From Echinococcus granulosus (Eukaryota > Platyhelminthes > Cestoda > Cyclophyllidea > Taeniidae): 64,000 nucleotides of DNA. The DNA lies in contig NW_020170385.1 in assembly GCF_000524195.1 (NCBI RefSeq), forward strand, positions 761,898-825,897, given 5' to 3'. The notes beneath the pieces are model-generated. The model was not told the DNA's origin, ran no database searches, and was given only the letters and a program-made list of their open reading frames with translations. Shown in pieces: positions 1-13,434 of the stretch (positions within the stretch are counted from its first letter, which is position 1; every line of letters begins with the position of its first letter). A program made the position numbers and the translations under genes.

Positions 1-229
1 TAGGAATGAGGCAACTGCATATGCACACAAGAAATACCGTCTCGGTTTGCCCACATCACTAAAATGAACTTGATAAGATTGTTTGCTGAACACAACTTCT
101 TCATAGCTTTACGGCTTACATACCAAGACAAACAATTTCACTTTTTGGTTCCCCTTTCACTCAAGCACTTATTTCTTTGTATCTAGTATGTGTCAAAATT
201 TGCCAACAATTCGAACATCTCTATTTCAG

Positions 230-367
230 ATTTCTGCCTCCACTTCGCCCGATAGCTGGAGTTTTGTCAGTCTGTACTGCTTCGATGGTGTCTACATTGA
301 TGCTCTCTTATCGCACTTTGGATTCAATACGTCAGATAGTTGGCGAAGCATAACATTTTCAGCAAAG
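230..367 (+). CDS. ENTPD penultimate exon
   Basis: The acceptor ctatttcag ends at 229 and the donor gtaagt starts at 368. The 46 codons include the conserved CFxGxYI core and DSW..I.F motif near apyrase conserved region 5. The incoming phase is unknown because the preceding exon is outside the window; phase 0 is assumed. Confidence 0.8.
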
Positions 368-2776
368 GTAAGTTAATACTTTTGCTGCAACAGTCTGCAC
401 GAATCAGATGTACCTTAAGTGTTGCCTTTTGCCCATGACTGAAGGTAAGCCATATGGAAAAATTTTCCAATGGTTTACGAGTACAATGTGTGTTTACTCG
501 GTATGAGGTGGCCATATTTCTTGTTGTTATTGGACTATCATTTCATTCTAGCTCAATAAACAAGAAATTATTCGGCATCAAATTTTTCTTCCCTCAGGGC
601 AAAAAAAACCTCCTTATCCTGTCGTCTTTAAATAAACAATTTAAAACATTTCGCCAAATGTTAGGTCTTCGTTTCGTAATTAATGGGCCAAAAACTAATT
701 TAAAGTTATTTTAGTGTGTTTCGATGCCAACTATTTTCGGTGTTAATGGTTTTTAGTGGAAGTAGTGTATAAAAGCAGTTAATATGAATCTCAGGCCTGC
801 ACTACCATACACAATAGTAGTGCGCTAGCGACTCTAATGTAAATATTTTGCTCAATTTTTGGTCAACGTTGACGATTTTGGGACATTTTTTCGTATTCCG
901 ATCTTAAAAATTTAAAGTCATTGTCTGCTTTGGACGTTTCGATGTGAAATTTGACAACCCTTTCATACTTTTCATGAAAACCTTGTGCTTGCAGGAAACG
1001 ATTACATTTCAGAATATACCCTCACTTAACAGTGAAGGTCAGGGAGGGGAATCAAACTATTTTTTTGCAGAAACAAAGAAACATGCTAGAGCCCACCGCT
1101 ATGGTATTATTGTAACCTTGGTGTTGGGTTAAAGGAGCGCCGACCTTGTGAATATTATGCATTTAACCCGTGCGCTCTAACGATGAGTGTAAATAGTTTT
1201 GCAGAGATTACAATACATGTGATTTCTGGTCTAGGTCAAAAGAGCGAGTGCCTTTGGACAGGTGATTTTATGTGCATCGCGTTGTGATTGGTGGAGAACT
1301 GGAATATACACATCAACTCACGCCTAACCTTCACAACAATATAGTACATTACAAATGAGAAGTTGTATGATTATGTGGCCACACCCACGCCATCCGCTAT
1401 TTGAGCAAAATTGGCAGGGGCGTAAATCGTGCGTGTACCCAAAAATGCATTACGTACCTCAGTGGCTAATTAGCAGCTTCACGGACGGGATTTGATGCTG
1501 TATTGTTAGTTGACGCTTTATTCTTCGTCTTTAATTGGCTGTAATATGTGTCGCCCTTCCTTGATCGTTTTGTCGACTGTAACTGTCCTTATCACGCGTT
1601 TGTTTGCGCCAGCGGTGATTGTAGTAGTAGTAGATTTAACGATCCAAATGTAGGCTAAGACGTTGCCGATCAAGTTTTTTTGTTAGATTTTCCTGCTCTC
1701 TCTCGAGTAAGGTAATAATGAATGCTGTAGAAACCATTGCCCATCACTTCTCTAAGAAGTATTTATGTTGCCCTATAGATAGAATCAATTAAATCTCTTG
1801 TTCCTCCTCTTGGAGACATTGCCTTGAGGTTATCCCAGACCTACAGGAGTTAACATATAATTACGTGGTCATGGCTTAATCCTCAAATAATTAAGTGTAC
1901 TTATCACCGCTTAGCGAGATAATAGTGGAAGACTTACGCATGTCAGGTTCCACTACCTTATAGAGATTCATTTTAATACGTACTTTTAAGGGAAACATCA
2001 TTTAGCGTTGGGCCTTAGAGACTGTCTAGCTAAGTAATCGTTTTGTTTTGTGAGCTACGTGAATGGACAAGGCCTTTATGTTCCCTTGAAATGACACTGG
2101 AGCGCTATCGTTAAAATCTGCCTAAATAGATTGCCCACATGTACCAATTTTATGCGCACACATCCGTGCCTAGCAAATGTCGTTTCCTCACTGTTTGGCT
2201 GACAATGGGTTCATATCGGGACCTTCACATTCGTCCCTATTGCCTTTTGGGTAGATGATGCAAGGTCGGATGATTAGGTATCCACAATCTGGTTGGAATT
2301 CAAGCAATTACCAATGCTGTACTCCCATCAAATCCGTCAAAATGTTGCATTTAGGATACTAGAGCTCAGAAGGCTCAAACAAAGATGCTGTTGGCATTTT
2401 TTCATTAGAAATTTACAAAATAGGCCAGCATCTATTTACCACCAGTTTTGATACTTCTATTGCACTGAATACAATGTTCTACTGTCCATGTGTGATTATT
2501 GGAAGGTTCTCTGCATAATGCCAATTACATCATGCTTTGTAACCTCAAAAGAACACCATGAATTTGTCACATTAATCAAACTTGCGACGATTGTAGATTG
2601 ATGGCATCACCGTCAGTTGGGCACCTGGGTACGCAATTGATGCTACTGGCATGATCGAGAGCACGTCTCCGAAGATTGATCTTGGACTTTTGGCTTTTGC
2701 AACCTCCGTTGCAGTTTTGAGTGTAGTGTTTGTTGTGCTTTTGGCGATTGCTATTTTTGTCTTTTTGCGAAAGTGA
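230..2776 (+). CDS. ENTPD/CD39-type ectonucleoside triphosphate diphosphohydrolase, C-terminal part (partial)
   Basis: Two exons, 230-367 and 2597-2776, join in phase 0 across a 2229-bp intron (donor AAAG/gtaagt, acceptor ttgtag). The joined tail contains YCFDGVYIDALL, DSWRSITFSAK and SWAPGYAIDATGMI. These align with the end of CD39-family apyrases, which carry YCFSGTYI, DSWEHI, GK, GWTLGYMLNLTNMIP and then a C-terminal membrane helix. The last 27 or so residues form a hydrophobic segment ending in FLRK and a TGA stop, so the enzyme has the C-terminal anchor of surface NTPDases. The family hydrolyses extracellular ATP and ADP; in blood flukes such enzymes sit on the tegument. The catalytic apyrase regions 1-4 lie off the left edge, so activity cannot be judged. 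Both exons are short, which makes the gene easy to miss. Confidence 0.85.
368..2596 (+). other. ENTPD intron, no gene seen
   Basis: A 2229-bp intron between the two ENTPD exons, bounded by gtaagt and ttgtag. It is AT-rich and I recognise no coding or RNA feature in it. A TATAAAAG string near 768 is probably chance. Confidence 0.7.
2597..2776 (+). CDS. ENTPD last exon with C-terminal membrane anchor
   Basis: 60 codons including the stop, starting IDGITVSW. The W-x-x-G-Y pattern corresponds to GWTLGY of CD39. A hydrophobic helix rich in V, L, A and F precedes FLRK and the TGA at 2774-2776. The cytoplasmic tail is only about three residues long. Confidence 0.82.
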   Translation: MDGITVSWAPGYAIDATGMIESTSPKIDLGLLAFATSVAVLSVVFVVLLAIAIFVFLRK

Positions 2777-2873
2777 TGATTAAGACCTTACTGCAGCAAA
2801 TATTTCTGAAAATCACCTCACCTTTCCTCAGACCGACTGATTTATATATCTGAAAATTATGTATTTTTCTTCT

Positions 2874-2879
2874 ATTAAA
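2874..2879 (+). terminator. Candidate polyadenylation signal (ATTAAA) for ENTPD
   Basis: ATTAAA, the common variant signal, lies 98 nt after the ENTPD stop codon. No canonical AATAAA is closer. Confidence 0.35.
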
Positions 2880-5800
2880 GAACTCTGCTTTTGGAAACGG
2901 CATTTTAGCTTGGAATGTGATTATCGAAATGGTTTCGAGCAAACACATTGGCGAACCGGCATTATATCTATTTGAATGAACGTATTATTGTGACGCTATC
3001 AGCAACTGCTTGATATGCCTTAAAAAATCGAACCCGGCAGCCAAGCTAAGAACCCGATTTACCTCGAGCATGGTTCTATTCAAATGTTTAAATATGGTAG
3101 TGACTTTTATGTAAAAACTTGGCTGTTAAGACCGACTGGATCTGAAAGTCACTTAGGCATAAGTGGTTTAAATTGTAGGCAAATGAACAGAAGATATTGA
3201 GTTGTATGTAAAAAGCCGTGATATTCAAAGGAAATAGAGGCCTATCGGGGAGATGCGAATATCCTATACCACACGTGAAAATAAGCTTCTCAACGTCTTG
3301 CTTTTGGTATTGCTTGCACTGCTTCGAAGGTAGCATAAGCGTAAGGCATAGAATTTGGCATCAGTTTTAAAGCTCATCAAGAGATTCAAAACTAAAAAAC
3401 GGACGTTTTGTTAGTATTCCATGTAACTCACATCCAATCAAATTGATGCCGAGTTATCTGTTGCACTTTTCTGCTACTTAAATGGAATTTTAGCCCTGTT
3501 CTTAAGCTCGGTCCATATCTAATGTAGCTTTCCGCATAGCATTTGCAAATGGTTAGGTACCTGAAATGCCACCTGGAAGTGTTTTCAAGAATTTGGTTAT
3601 GGTGAAGTTTCACTTAAGGTTAGATACACCATGTTCTCTCTCTCATGTATGAAGAACCGAATGTTGTCACTGGTTTGGGTAGTGCAAAATTAAGATGCCA
3701 GTAAGATCACGTAGGTAGGGAATTCTTTAAAGTGCTAAAGAAAAGGGATTTTATTCCTATGCATTAACGGGAAATCGACAATAGGCTTTGAAGTTTGGGA
3801 AATTGTCCTTAACCACTCTAAATGCGCTATAATACTATTCTGTTATGTTGTTTGCTAATTGACTTGTGATGAAAAATCGCTTTTTATTCTAATTATGAGT
3901 AGACGAATGCATCATAGTTTGTCCGTTTTGCGTGCATGAACTTTTGTGATATTCTCCCGTCTCACTTTTCGTAATTCCCGGTATTCCTCCTAATTTTAAC
4001 AACCACTTTTTAGCACAAGTCAATCATATGCTAGTGAGAGGATTTGGGTCGCTGAGATAGAGGCGGCAATGTCCAAAATTTAAGTTCAAATCTCTTAAAT
4101 ATATCAGTAAATTTAGCAGCTCTAGCAGCATACTACCTTTTAGTCTTGGTTAATGGTGCTATTTTGCTACCAAACACGTGTAACTAAAATACCCTAGTTA
4201 AAACCATTGAAAAAGTCAGTTAATGATACTATCTACGTGTTCGGTTTATGTAGCATTTCATCAGCCATATATGTTTCGTCGAACCGAGTTGTCTCCCTGC
4301 TATGGCCATATTGGGTCAAACGCCGATTTGACGAAACTGATTTATTTTGCTTTAACCAGTCACTGATGGTTTTGGCTTCAAACTGTCTTAATTCTATTTT
4401 GTTTTCGTTCTTCGGGGTAGTCAACTGCACAAAGATGGTAGGTCACGTGCATGGGGCTCAATTAGGAAATTAATACTTAACATCAGATTGTGGTTTATGT
4501 GACGAAAGCAATAAGGATCTATATTATGTCTTAGCTCTGCACGAAGGTACAATAGGTATATCATTTGATTCTTGCCTTAAGCTTTTAGTAATCAAAAGTA
4601 TTACAATTTTTTATGCTACGTGATCTTTATATCTAATTTGATTATAGCGAAAGGTGAATCAACGAACCATAACTTACTATTGAAGTTGCTATTCGTGATT
4701 GTGCTCCCCCGGTTGATGATGAATCAAAAATCATAAACTTATCCAACGTCTAGCGTCTTAAAGAAAATGGAGTTATTTCTGATAATGTTTAATCGTTAGG
4801 GGGCTGATCGCTTTTAAGCAAAACTTCGAAACTTTGTGCTATCATTAAATTTCCCCTTATACCCCATTTACGAGACAACGATTAATGGACCATATAAACT
4901 ATGCTTTATAAGCCTACCGCCGCATTTATGAGATAAGATCAGATTAGGTATTCACGCCTATCCATTAAATTAATTAATGTGAGGTGAAACCTTAGGTGAA
5001 ATCCTTAAAGCACAACTACTTTGCTTTTCAATGTGTTAACACTAAGATCTTTTAAGGAATTGGTGTCCACTTGGCAAATCAGTCGATCGGCCACACAGCC
5101 TGTTTATAGTTTATCCAAACAGCACATGCGCAAGTTGATGGAACAAAGTCCACTTGCTAAATGGAGTTGTCTATTGTTTAAGTGCGTTTGGTGAAGAGCA
5201 GTCTGCTGTAATATGCGCTCATGAAAAGAAATGAGTTATTCAAAGTTGTACAACAGTTACACATGCAACTACTAAATCGTGGTAACGAAATAAACAAAGG
5301 CATGTCACTTGGATTAATCCTATGTGTATTTGTGCTATATGCCCAATCCAGCACAATTAATTTCGCCTAAATAAGCTTATTTTCGTAAGTATGAGTCCCA
5401 CTTTCGGTATCGAACAGGCGGGTCTATGTTACTAAATACTGCGAGTGTGGCACACACAATAATAATCGCTGCCTTTCTCAAATGTCAAAAAGGATCCATT
5501 TATTTATCCTAATGTTTCCTTAACTTTCTGCCTAGGTTTGTCAAAATCACCATAACACACGCATAACTGCGGCAATAAGAAAGCTAACACTTCTGTTTCT
5601 AGAATACCTTGACATTAAGATAAAAATAAAACTTCCCAGAACTTTAAGAATACCCATAATTTGACAACTTAAATATTGGCTTAAAATCTTCTCTAAATCA
5701 AGGGCTTAACTAATTTTGAATCTTGAAAATTTATACCATTGAATAATTTTTCAGTCGCGTTAGTCTTAACTCCAGTAATAGGTCCTTAGTGGATCTTTTA

Positions 5801-7030
5801 AAATACAAACAAAAGCGTGACATTTTAATGCTGATAGCTTTTGTTTGAAATGGTGCACATTAAAAATATAAACGTCTAAGTAAATACAGGTTACGCAGGC
5901 GAAGTAGCTTTCACCCATATTATTCCCGTTCGGTTCACGTTTCCGGAATAAGTTTCATTCAGTCCAAATTTACATATTTTGTCTTGGGATAAAATGTGAT
6001 ATGAAATAGTTCATTTCAAATCGACATTCATGTTGAAGTGAGTGAGTGGTTAATGCTTTCGGTTAAGTATCCACGTCTACAGTTAAAATAATGACCGGAA
6101 ATGACGTTTTCTGGTTTGTGATACCTACGTGGCCCCAAAATCGTCGAATCAGGCTAACAGATGCAAAATGATTTCCATCATAGTATGAGATTGCACCGTA
6201 AGTGAGAAGTAAAACTGCTTTGATTTGATTTTCGACAAATGAATTTAAGATGTATTTGCTCATAAATGGTACTGTCTAAGGGTGCAGTCACAGTCACATG
6301 CGGAAGACGACCGTACTACTTGGTTTTGTATATTTTTCTGTCAAAATCAAGTGTCACTAGCTCGTCGTTCCTATAAATAACGCACCGAGTAAGGTGGAAT
6401 CACTTGTTTTTCTATGCTTCTGTGCAATTTCGTCAGATTAAATCCAAATATCTGACAAGGCTGAACGTCTATTTCAGACATAAATAAAAACCTATTAATT
6501 CGAATGCAGTCCGTACTTAATACCAACAATGCGATATTAGAGTCCCAGGTTTATTGGTGCTAGTGGTTATCAGGTCTTATGGAAGAAGAAAAATTGACGC
6601 ATAAAAAGCGGTGTCAAGGTGCCAATTTTTAATGCTTTGGGATAGCGGGCTATTTGGTTTACCCCATAAGTCCTCATCCCAAAGATGGAAGATTAATTAT
6701 AGACATTTAAGTACATTGATACTGTTATCAATGCGACTTCGCTACATAAATTACATTAAACTGTCAAATGGGGGATGGTTTACTAATGTCAAAATCTTAC
6801 AGTTACACACTCAAACGAATTAAATTTACTCGAACAAAAGATCCGTAAGACGCCTCCATCATTAATTTGCACACGCTCAAAAAAGGGACCTAAAATTGTT
6901 TTGTGCATGGAGGACACTGCCCATAAGTTTTTCACAAATTTCAATAAAAATAAGATTGGGAAATAGGCTACCTCAGCTTTTTCCTTTTAAAACATTTTGC
7001 CAAATTTGCCGCCACTTTAACGTACATAGG

Positions 7031-7306
7031 ATGGGTGGAATGAAGCAACCCGTCTTTGCAATCTCCATTGAATGTGCAATTCTTGAGGGCGTGCAAAGGC
7101 ATGCATGGTTGGGTGCTGTGTTGGAGCGTAAGCGTTTGGGCGGTCAATATGTGATTGCCCTGGTGCGGACGCTGCCAGTACAGACGGCTTTCACTTATGT
7201 GGGCACTGATGCGCAGATGAATATTGGGTTACTGCCTGCCAGCGTCCGCTACCTCAGCCCCTCCCCTGACCGCAAACAAACCACTCCTAATCTGAGAAAT
7301 CTCTGA
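7031..7306 (+). CDS. Unrecognised open frame in a GC-richer island
   Basis: An ATG at 7031 opens 91 codons ending in TGA at 7304-7306. The frame is open further upstream, to 6896. The stretch 7031-7275 is clearly richer in G and C than the surrounding spacer, and the two other plus-strand frames hit stops early. The protein starts MGGMKQPVFAIS and contains KRLGGQYVIALVRTLPVQ; I recognise no family, signal peptide or membrane helix. A splice-acceptor-like tacatag lies just before the ATG, so this could be a terminal exon, and AATAAA occurs near 7724. It could equally be a decayed mobile-element fragment. Confidence 0.3.
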   Translation: MGGMKQPVFAISIECAILEGVQRHAWLGAVLERKRLGGQYVIALVRTLPVQTAFTYVGTDAQMNIGLLPASVRYLSPSPDRKQTTPNLRNL

Positions 7307-10300
7307 TCTAGAAGCCATCCTCTTAAGATCATATGGAACCGAAGGAAGCATAGCTTTTCATCAGCTCGCCAGCCACCAGAAGTCGGAATCTCCGACCTCT
7401 TTGGCTTTTGAAGTGTTCAAAGCTAAAAGGTGAAAAGAAAGGAGCAGTCAGCTTTTAATTATTACAGCCACTTCGGTGTGTTTGAATCGCCTCACAATAA
7501 GGGAAACATGTGAATTTGGCGTCCATTACGTAATGATAAACCTTATTTTCTATAATTCAACTTTTGTGCACTTTAATATTTTTTCAGACACTACTTTTGA
7601 TATTACAAGATCAAATGAACTACAAATTAACGGCTCCTTTGTTTTTCATTTTAATAGCCCTCCTGATCGAATGTTGGCTTTTTGATTTTTAACTTTTCAG
7701 TGGGTTGTTTTAATCACTTAACCGGAATAAAAGCAGGACTGCGTTGAAGTGTTGGTGTTAAGTTGGATAAACATTTTTATCATACGTATATTCATTGCGT
7801 TCAAATGGTCATCAGGAATGGGACAGCAAGATTGAATCTCAAGAAGAAAGGTTAATACGTTGGACAGGAATACTTTTTTTTAAAGTATAGCCGACAAGAA
7901 TCTAACATAATCTGATTCATTCCAGCCATAGTTAAGCTAGTTTCTAACGGCTTGTTCTTGTACTTTGTTAAAGCCTTTTTACAGTAATGTCTTTTATTAT
8001 CTTATAGCTCCAAAGTTGGTTTATAGGAAGCAACATGACACTTTTGCTTATTTGCCCAACTGACCTTAATTAATGTTTCAGTTGGGCACTACTTCGTCAC
8101 AAATCGGAGTGACATAAATGGATTCGCGTAAAATATTTTCCAAACATTTAGTATAGGCCGCTCCAATGCCACCATTTTATAGTGATGGAACAATTGCTCT
8201 GTATCCGCAAACCTTATCGTAGTTACTTTTACGTATAAGGTGAGGACACCTCATTGTGATTTAAGCTGGAATGAAGTCAGAGAGTAATATTAATAGGACA
8301 TTTTATTAGTCTGTAAGAGATTAACGTTTCAATTACATACATATGATTATTGCTTTAAATTACTCCGTGCACTGACTGGGTTTTTTGTTTTTACTTGATC
8401 GTATTTTGTTGAGCATATTTTTGGGTTTTATTGAATGGGCATTACAAAGCATTTGCGGTGGATAGCAAATAAGGGTTGCTTAATAAGATGCAAATGAAAA
8501 TTCATTTATTGTGTACGCTAACGAAGACTTCATACTCTTATTCATACGTGGATCCAACTTCTAGAAAACTACCGTTCCCATAGTGCTTCATCTCAAAATG
8601 TTTTATTGAAAATTAATGTTAAGATGTAACCAGCCAAAAAATGTCACGTGTGTTGCAGCCCACCGATATCCCATTATTGCACATTCCTGATCCATAGCCA
8701 TAAAGTACAACGCAAAATCGAAATATTTTAATTTATAGAACTTGTAAGCTTTATATTGATTAAGACCTTTAAAATGGTTCTTTCTTAACTTCAGCCCAAG
8801 TAAACATTTGAACAACTGTTAAGCTAGTAGTGAAGACAGTGTATTAATCGGCATTGTTTAACATACTTCATCATGATAAAACTACCCATTGATTCCAACT
8901 TTTAATGCTGGTAGGATCAGTTAGGTTGAAAAAAAAGAGAAATAATCATGAATTGTGTTTCCACTAACAGATGATGTGAGCTTACAAACCTGTTGTGCAA
9001 CCTGTCAGAGATGACTTGTGGATTGCGCAGCATTAAAATACTTTTTAGGGAAAGGTTCTGTTTTTTGTAAAACATTACTTCTCCTTTCGATAAATTCGAA
9101 GTGTTACTTAGCGCAACTTTTATAGTCAAGCCTACTTCCCACCTCAATTTATTTAAGTACTGTGAGTGAAAATAAGACTAAGACATGAGCATGAACTGAT
9201 GTATTTGGTTAATAACATTGGTGCTTTAGTGATCTGACAGTTGGTACGCTTTATACCAAAAAACTCTTGCTCTTTACATTTGGAACTGTGCCTTGTATTC
9301 AACGCACATTCCTAGTTGTTTTCGTAACTTAACTGTTGTATTGGATGGTTGTTTTTATACATCCTCGCAATTAAGTGATTTTTGCATTCTCAGCATTAGC
9401 TTAGTTAAAAGACCACCTAGCTTTGCACTGTAAACACACCGCATCTTTCAAATTATGCCCACTCCATTTCGACAGCTAAGGTGTTTTGACAAAATCAGTA
9501 TTTTAAAGTGGAATTTTTTAAGTTGTTTGTGCTGTTCGACAAAGCACGGATTTAAGCGCGCCTACTGATTAGTTCATTCTGTGTCAGCGAATGGTGATTT
9601 TTTGATTTCATGTTGGGCAACATTAATTCGGGCATTCTTTGCGCAAAATAAAATCAGAAAAGCATTTCGACCTTCATACAATAAAGGCGAGTCGAATTTT
9701 TCCCATATTCCGCACCGATTAGTAAGTGGCAATACACAGGCGTCTAGTTTTGAAGTACGACGATTTAACTCGGGAAAATTGCATTCCCAGCAGCCCCTTT
9801 GGAGTTGTTGATGCATTACTCATCGTGAGTAATGAACATCTTGGCTAGGAATTTAAACGATGACACTTCAGGTGAAAGTAGACACACAAAATATCAAACG
9901 ACAAAAGAGCGCTTTGTGGACGCCAGGTATGTTCTAACATATAAGACAGATGTCACAGATAATCTCGGTGATTATCGTTACAGTAGGAATATTGGAGCTT
10001 TAACCAGTGGCTCAAACTATTTACTATCCAATTAAAGTCGTTTGTTCTCGTTCCTTCAATATTTATCGGGATAGACTTTAAAAGAATTCCCACTACGAAT
10101 CAGTCGGTTAAGTAATAACTATGCTTTTTGGAAGGAAGACTCAGAAATGGTAAGGCAAACGTCCAGGATTTATGAGTACATTGATGTCACCGTCCCAGTT
10201 TTCGTGTGACAATTCCATACGCTTCTACTACTAATAATGCGATCAAACTCAATGACAATGATTCTAACCATTAGATCAAAAGAAACCTCAATACATTTTT

Positions 10301-10652
10301 GCGTATCAAGGCATTTCAGAAAATTAACCAATTTTAGAACAATTACAAGTTTAATGAACTGACATGGGTCAAAATAACAGTGTGCTTGTTTTAGCCCGTG
10401 TATTTTTTGAAAAAACGGATTGCAGCAATTAAAGAAAAAAGTTAAGAATTATGAGAGATTTCATTGTAGTCCTTCGGATTGACTCCAAAGACATCATCAT
10501 TTTTAAAACGCCTGGGTAATAGTTATGAAGAAGTCGCGAAGAGAATGTAACCTTTGTGACAGTGATCAGGCTCACTTTATTTTAAGCACTAGCTATTAGT
10601 TTAAATTAACACTACTAGTAGCCTAACCTATTATAAAAGCTTTCACCGTAAA

Positions 10653-11102
10653 GTGTGTTATGATAAACAGCAACTAGTAGGGTTATTGAAATGCAACTCC
10701 TGCTTAGGACTAGCAGATCATTATTTGGGAATTCCACTGATCAACGAGAGCGGTGATGTGGATTCAGGATTCGACAGGTTACATTACTACGTTCCCACCT
10801 TTGGTGCGGTAACCGCAATTCATTCGAATGAGGCATCACGCAGAATGCACACTTTCTGTATTGATAGGCGAAGTCGTGTTTTTTTAATTTCATATAAATT
10901 ACGCAATTTGCGATTTTGCACAATAGACAGTTTTGGTAAACTACAGGAAAAATCCACCCACATAGGCTTTGGTGACGACAGCTGCACTTATTGGTTCATT
11001 CATTTCCTTAATTGGAATATAACTCCACAAATTTGCGTCATGAATATCGATAACTACCAATCTTTTGACACGGAGCCAGCTTTTCACAGCGTATATATTT
11101 AG
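10653..11102 (+). CDS. Longest unexplained open frame, probably chance
   Basis: 149 codons, starting MCYDKQQLVGLL, with no recognisable domain, no compositional shift from the AT-rich surroundings and no convincing flanking signals. An open frame this long is uncommon but not implausible by chance in 64 kb. Recorded for completeness. Confidence 0.12.
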   Translation: MCYDKQQLVGLLKCNSCLGLADHYLGIPLINESGDVDSGFDRLHYYVPTFGAVTAIHSNEASRRMHTFCIDRRSRVFLISYKLRNLRFCTIDSFGKLQEKSTHIGFGDDSCTYWFIHFLNWNITPQICVMNIDNYQSFDTEPAFHSVYI

Positions 11103-13333
11103 AAGTTATTGAAAAAGATACCATGGCAAAGTAATGATTCTAATAAACCTAGAAATCAGCAAATCAAAGAGCTAGCGCAGTACTGATCTTCCGGCTACAT
11201 GGAAATGTAAGAGTACTTCTTAATCATCGTCAAGAGGCAGTGGTGATAGAATTGAGCACCAACATTGCATATTTGCCGGCAAAAAAATTAAAGTTATTAA
11301 CTAGTGGAGCACTAAAGCATGAACTCAATAAATAAATACAATAATATAGGTCTGGAGATTACGAGATAAAGTGGAATTATTTAGAGTTAATGACCACAAG
11401 TTATGACTGTTGGGTCGAGCAGTGTAGACATGTTCCAGCTTGAGCATAAGTCCTTTTGCAACCCATTATTCATATACATTAAAGTATGACTAATTACTGC
11501 GTAACGATGGCTGTATTGATCAACAATTCGTTGCAAAAATGGCAACAAGATGGACCAAATCACATTAAGCTTTACCGAGCGTAACCAGTTTAAAAATATG
11601 CGCCATACAGCTGCAGTTGTGAAATCTGTTGCATAATATGACCCACGTTGTGTACAATTTGATGCTTTAAAAGTGCAATGGAAAATAAATGTCTATATTA
11701 TAGCCATACTTGGCAAAATCCAATTCAAAACCTATCGCAAATGGTCCTCTATACATATTTCGTAACTTTTACCATCTTATTTCCCTTCCTATATATCTCG
11801 ACTACTGCTTCACAGTCCACTGGTTCCAAAGAAATTTTTTACCCCATTTTCAATTTTCATTAGGATTTCACCGCGAAGACCAAATGTGGGCATAGCGTAG
11901 ATTAATGGCATCAGTTAGTCAAAATTCGGTTTACAAGTTCAGTTATTACGTTTGCATTAAATGCTGTTGGCAGAATAAAGCTGGAAATTAGTTCTGTCAA
12001 AGCAAAAGCCAAACCGTGGGGACTAAGGCCACGTAATTGGAATTAAAGTCGTACAAACGTGATCAATCACGCATCAATGCCATCTAATTTAGTTATGTGA
12101 TATTTGACGGTGTTAATGCTAGTTTCGCAGCTATAATCTTTTTTCATGCAAGGTTAATGCTCCATCGCATGGTAAATGCTTTAATGGTGACCAAGTATGA
12201 TTGTAATCGTAGATTCTGGTCTCTCATCATTCAAGCCTTTAGAATTTTTAGGTATAATTTTAGAAAAAAGAGGGGTTTTAAAGACTAGTTATACTGCTAG
12301 TCTATCATTAAGAAGAATAAAAGTGGTTTCCAAAGTCTACAGTCGTTACTTGAGCTATAACAATATTCTTTTGCAGTTAACATACCTTGGATCCTATGGC
12401 AGTTCTATACAGAATAAGCGCATTTAGCTCTGTACTGCGGTGCAAGGGAATTGATATGATGGGTAAACTATGCTGGTGGTATAACTACTGCAAAAGAGAT
12501 TAGGCAGCATAATTGGAGTAACGTATGCATCTTGAGAAAAGATCCTACGTAATTCATATTCGAGTTACCAATCAAAGAGCCATCAATAATATCTTTATTA
12601 ATTATCAATCAACTTCCTAGAGAGTGTCCAAACCGTATGTAGTAATTTGATACTTTGTTCCACTGTGTGCTTGACTGTGTGCGCAATGCAGTTCTCGTGG
12701 AGTGTACTTCCATCGAATGGTCTAACCTTATTTCCCTGCTAATAGCCTGCCAGCTTTTTGTATACTAGAGATATAAGTTTATTTTGACTCCGAGGAAGGC
12801 TGGGGTACCTACAAAAAAGTGTTAGTATTCAAATTAATTAGTATTTAATCATTGTGATTTATGTTGCGTGCGGTGCAGCCTTGCCTAACATATCCGTTTT
12901 ATCTAACACTGCATCGCTTTTACCGCCTCATGGTCTTTATATTCTGTCAATAAACTCAATAAGAAGTCAAATTATCCTTCATTATCTCTTAATGCATAGG
13001 AATTGTACAATAGCTAAGCTCAATCTCATTTTTCTCATAAATTGTGCAACATTTTCTAAGCACTTTTTTCATCTTAAAGCATAGTATGTCCTAACTTATT
13101 AACACGATGCATTTTATCCAGAATTAGTCGGTTTTTGTTAGACAGTATATAACTACGGGTTTTTGAAATCCACCGTTATCATTCAATTACGTAGACTCCT
13201 GAAAGACCTTGAATAAATTCAGTTGTTGTTATAAGCTTTCAACTTAAATCTGATTGGTTTAGTCAGAAACGTCCCGCCATTCGAACATAGCCTGCTCATT
13301 TCTGCCGTTGCTGGCGTTGCTTTCCATCTGTTT

Positions 13334-13335
13334 AG
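13334..13335 (+). promoter_or_regulatory. Splice acceptor in the CNNM 5' untranslated region
   Basis: A pyrimidine-rich run ending tttccatctgtttag sits 99 nt before the chosen ATG. It could receive a 5' untranslated exon or a spliced leader. I see no upstream exon with a matching donor. Confidence 0.4.
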
Positions 13336-13434
13336 GTAGTGTCTGAGGTGAGAAATTGCTTATTTTTGGAATTTGTCTTTAAACAATACCCAAGGTTAAT
13401 CTCTCCAACCCTACCTTTTGGGCTCTGTTTCATC

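Larger units (their letters stand above)
2880..13334. other. Intergenic spacer, mostly empty
   Basis: About 10.5 kb between ENTPD and CNNM, both on the plus strand. It is AT-rich with scattered short open frames that show no recognisable family. The two exceptions worth a look are listed separately (7031-7306 and 10653-11102). A 5' untranslated exon of CNNM could lie here but cannot be seen. Confidence 0.6.

Noticed and set aside
454..714. 86-codon plus-strand frame inside the ENTPD intron
   Set aside because: AT-rich, no recognisable content, lies between a well-supported donor and acceptor.
3015..3060. Minus-strand gggttcgattt resembling a tRNA B box
   Set aside because: No A box, acceptor stem or cloverleaf can be drawn around it.
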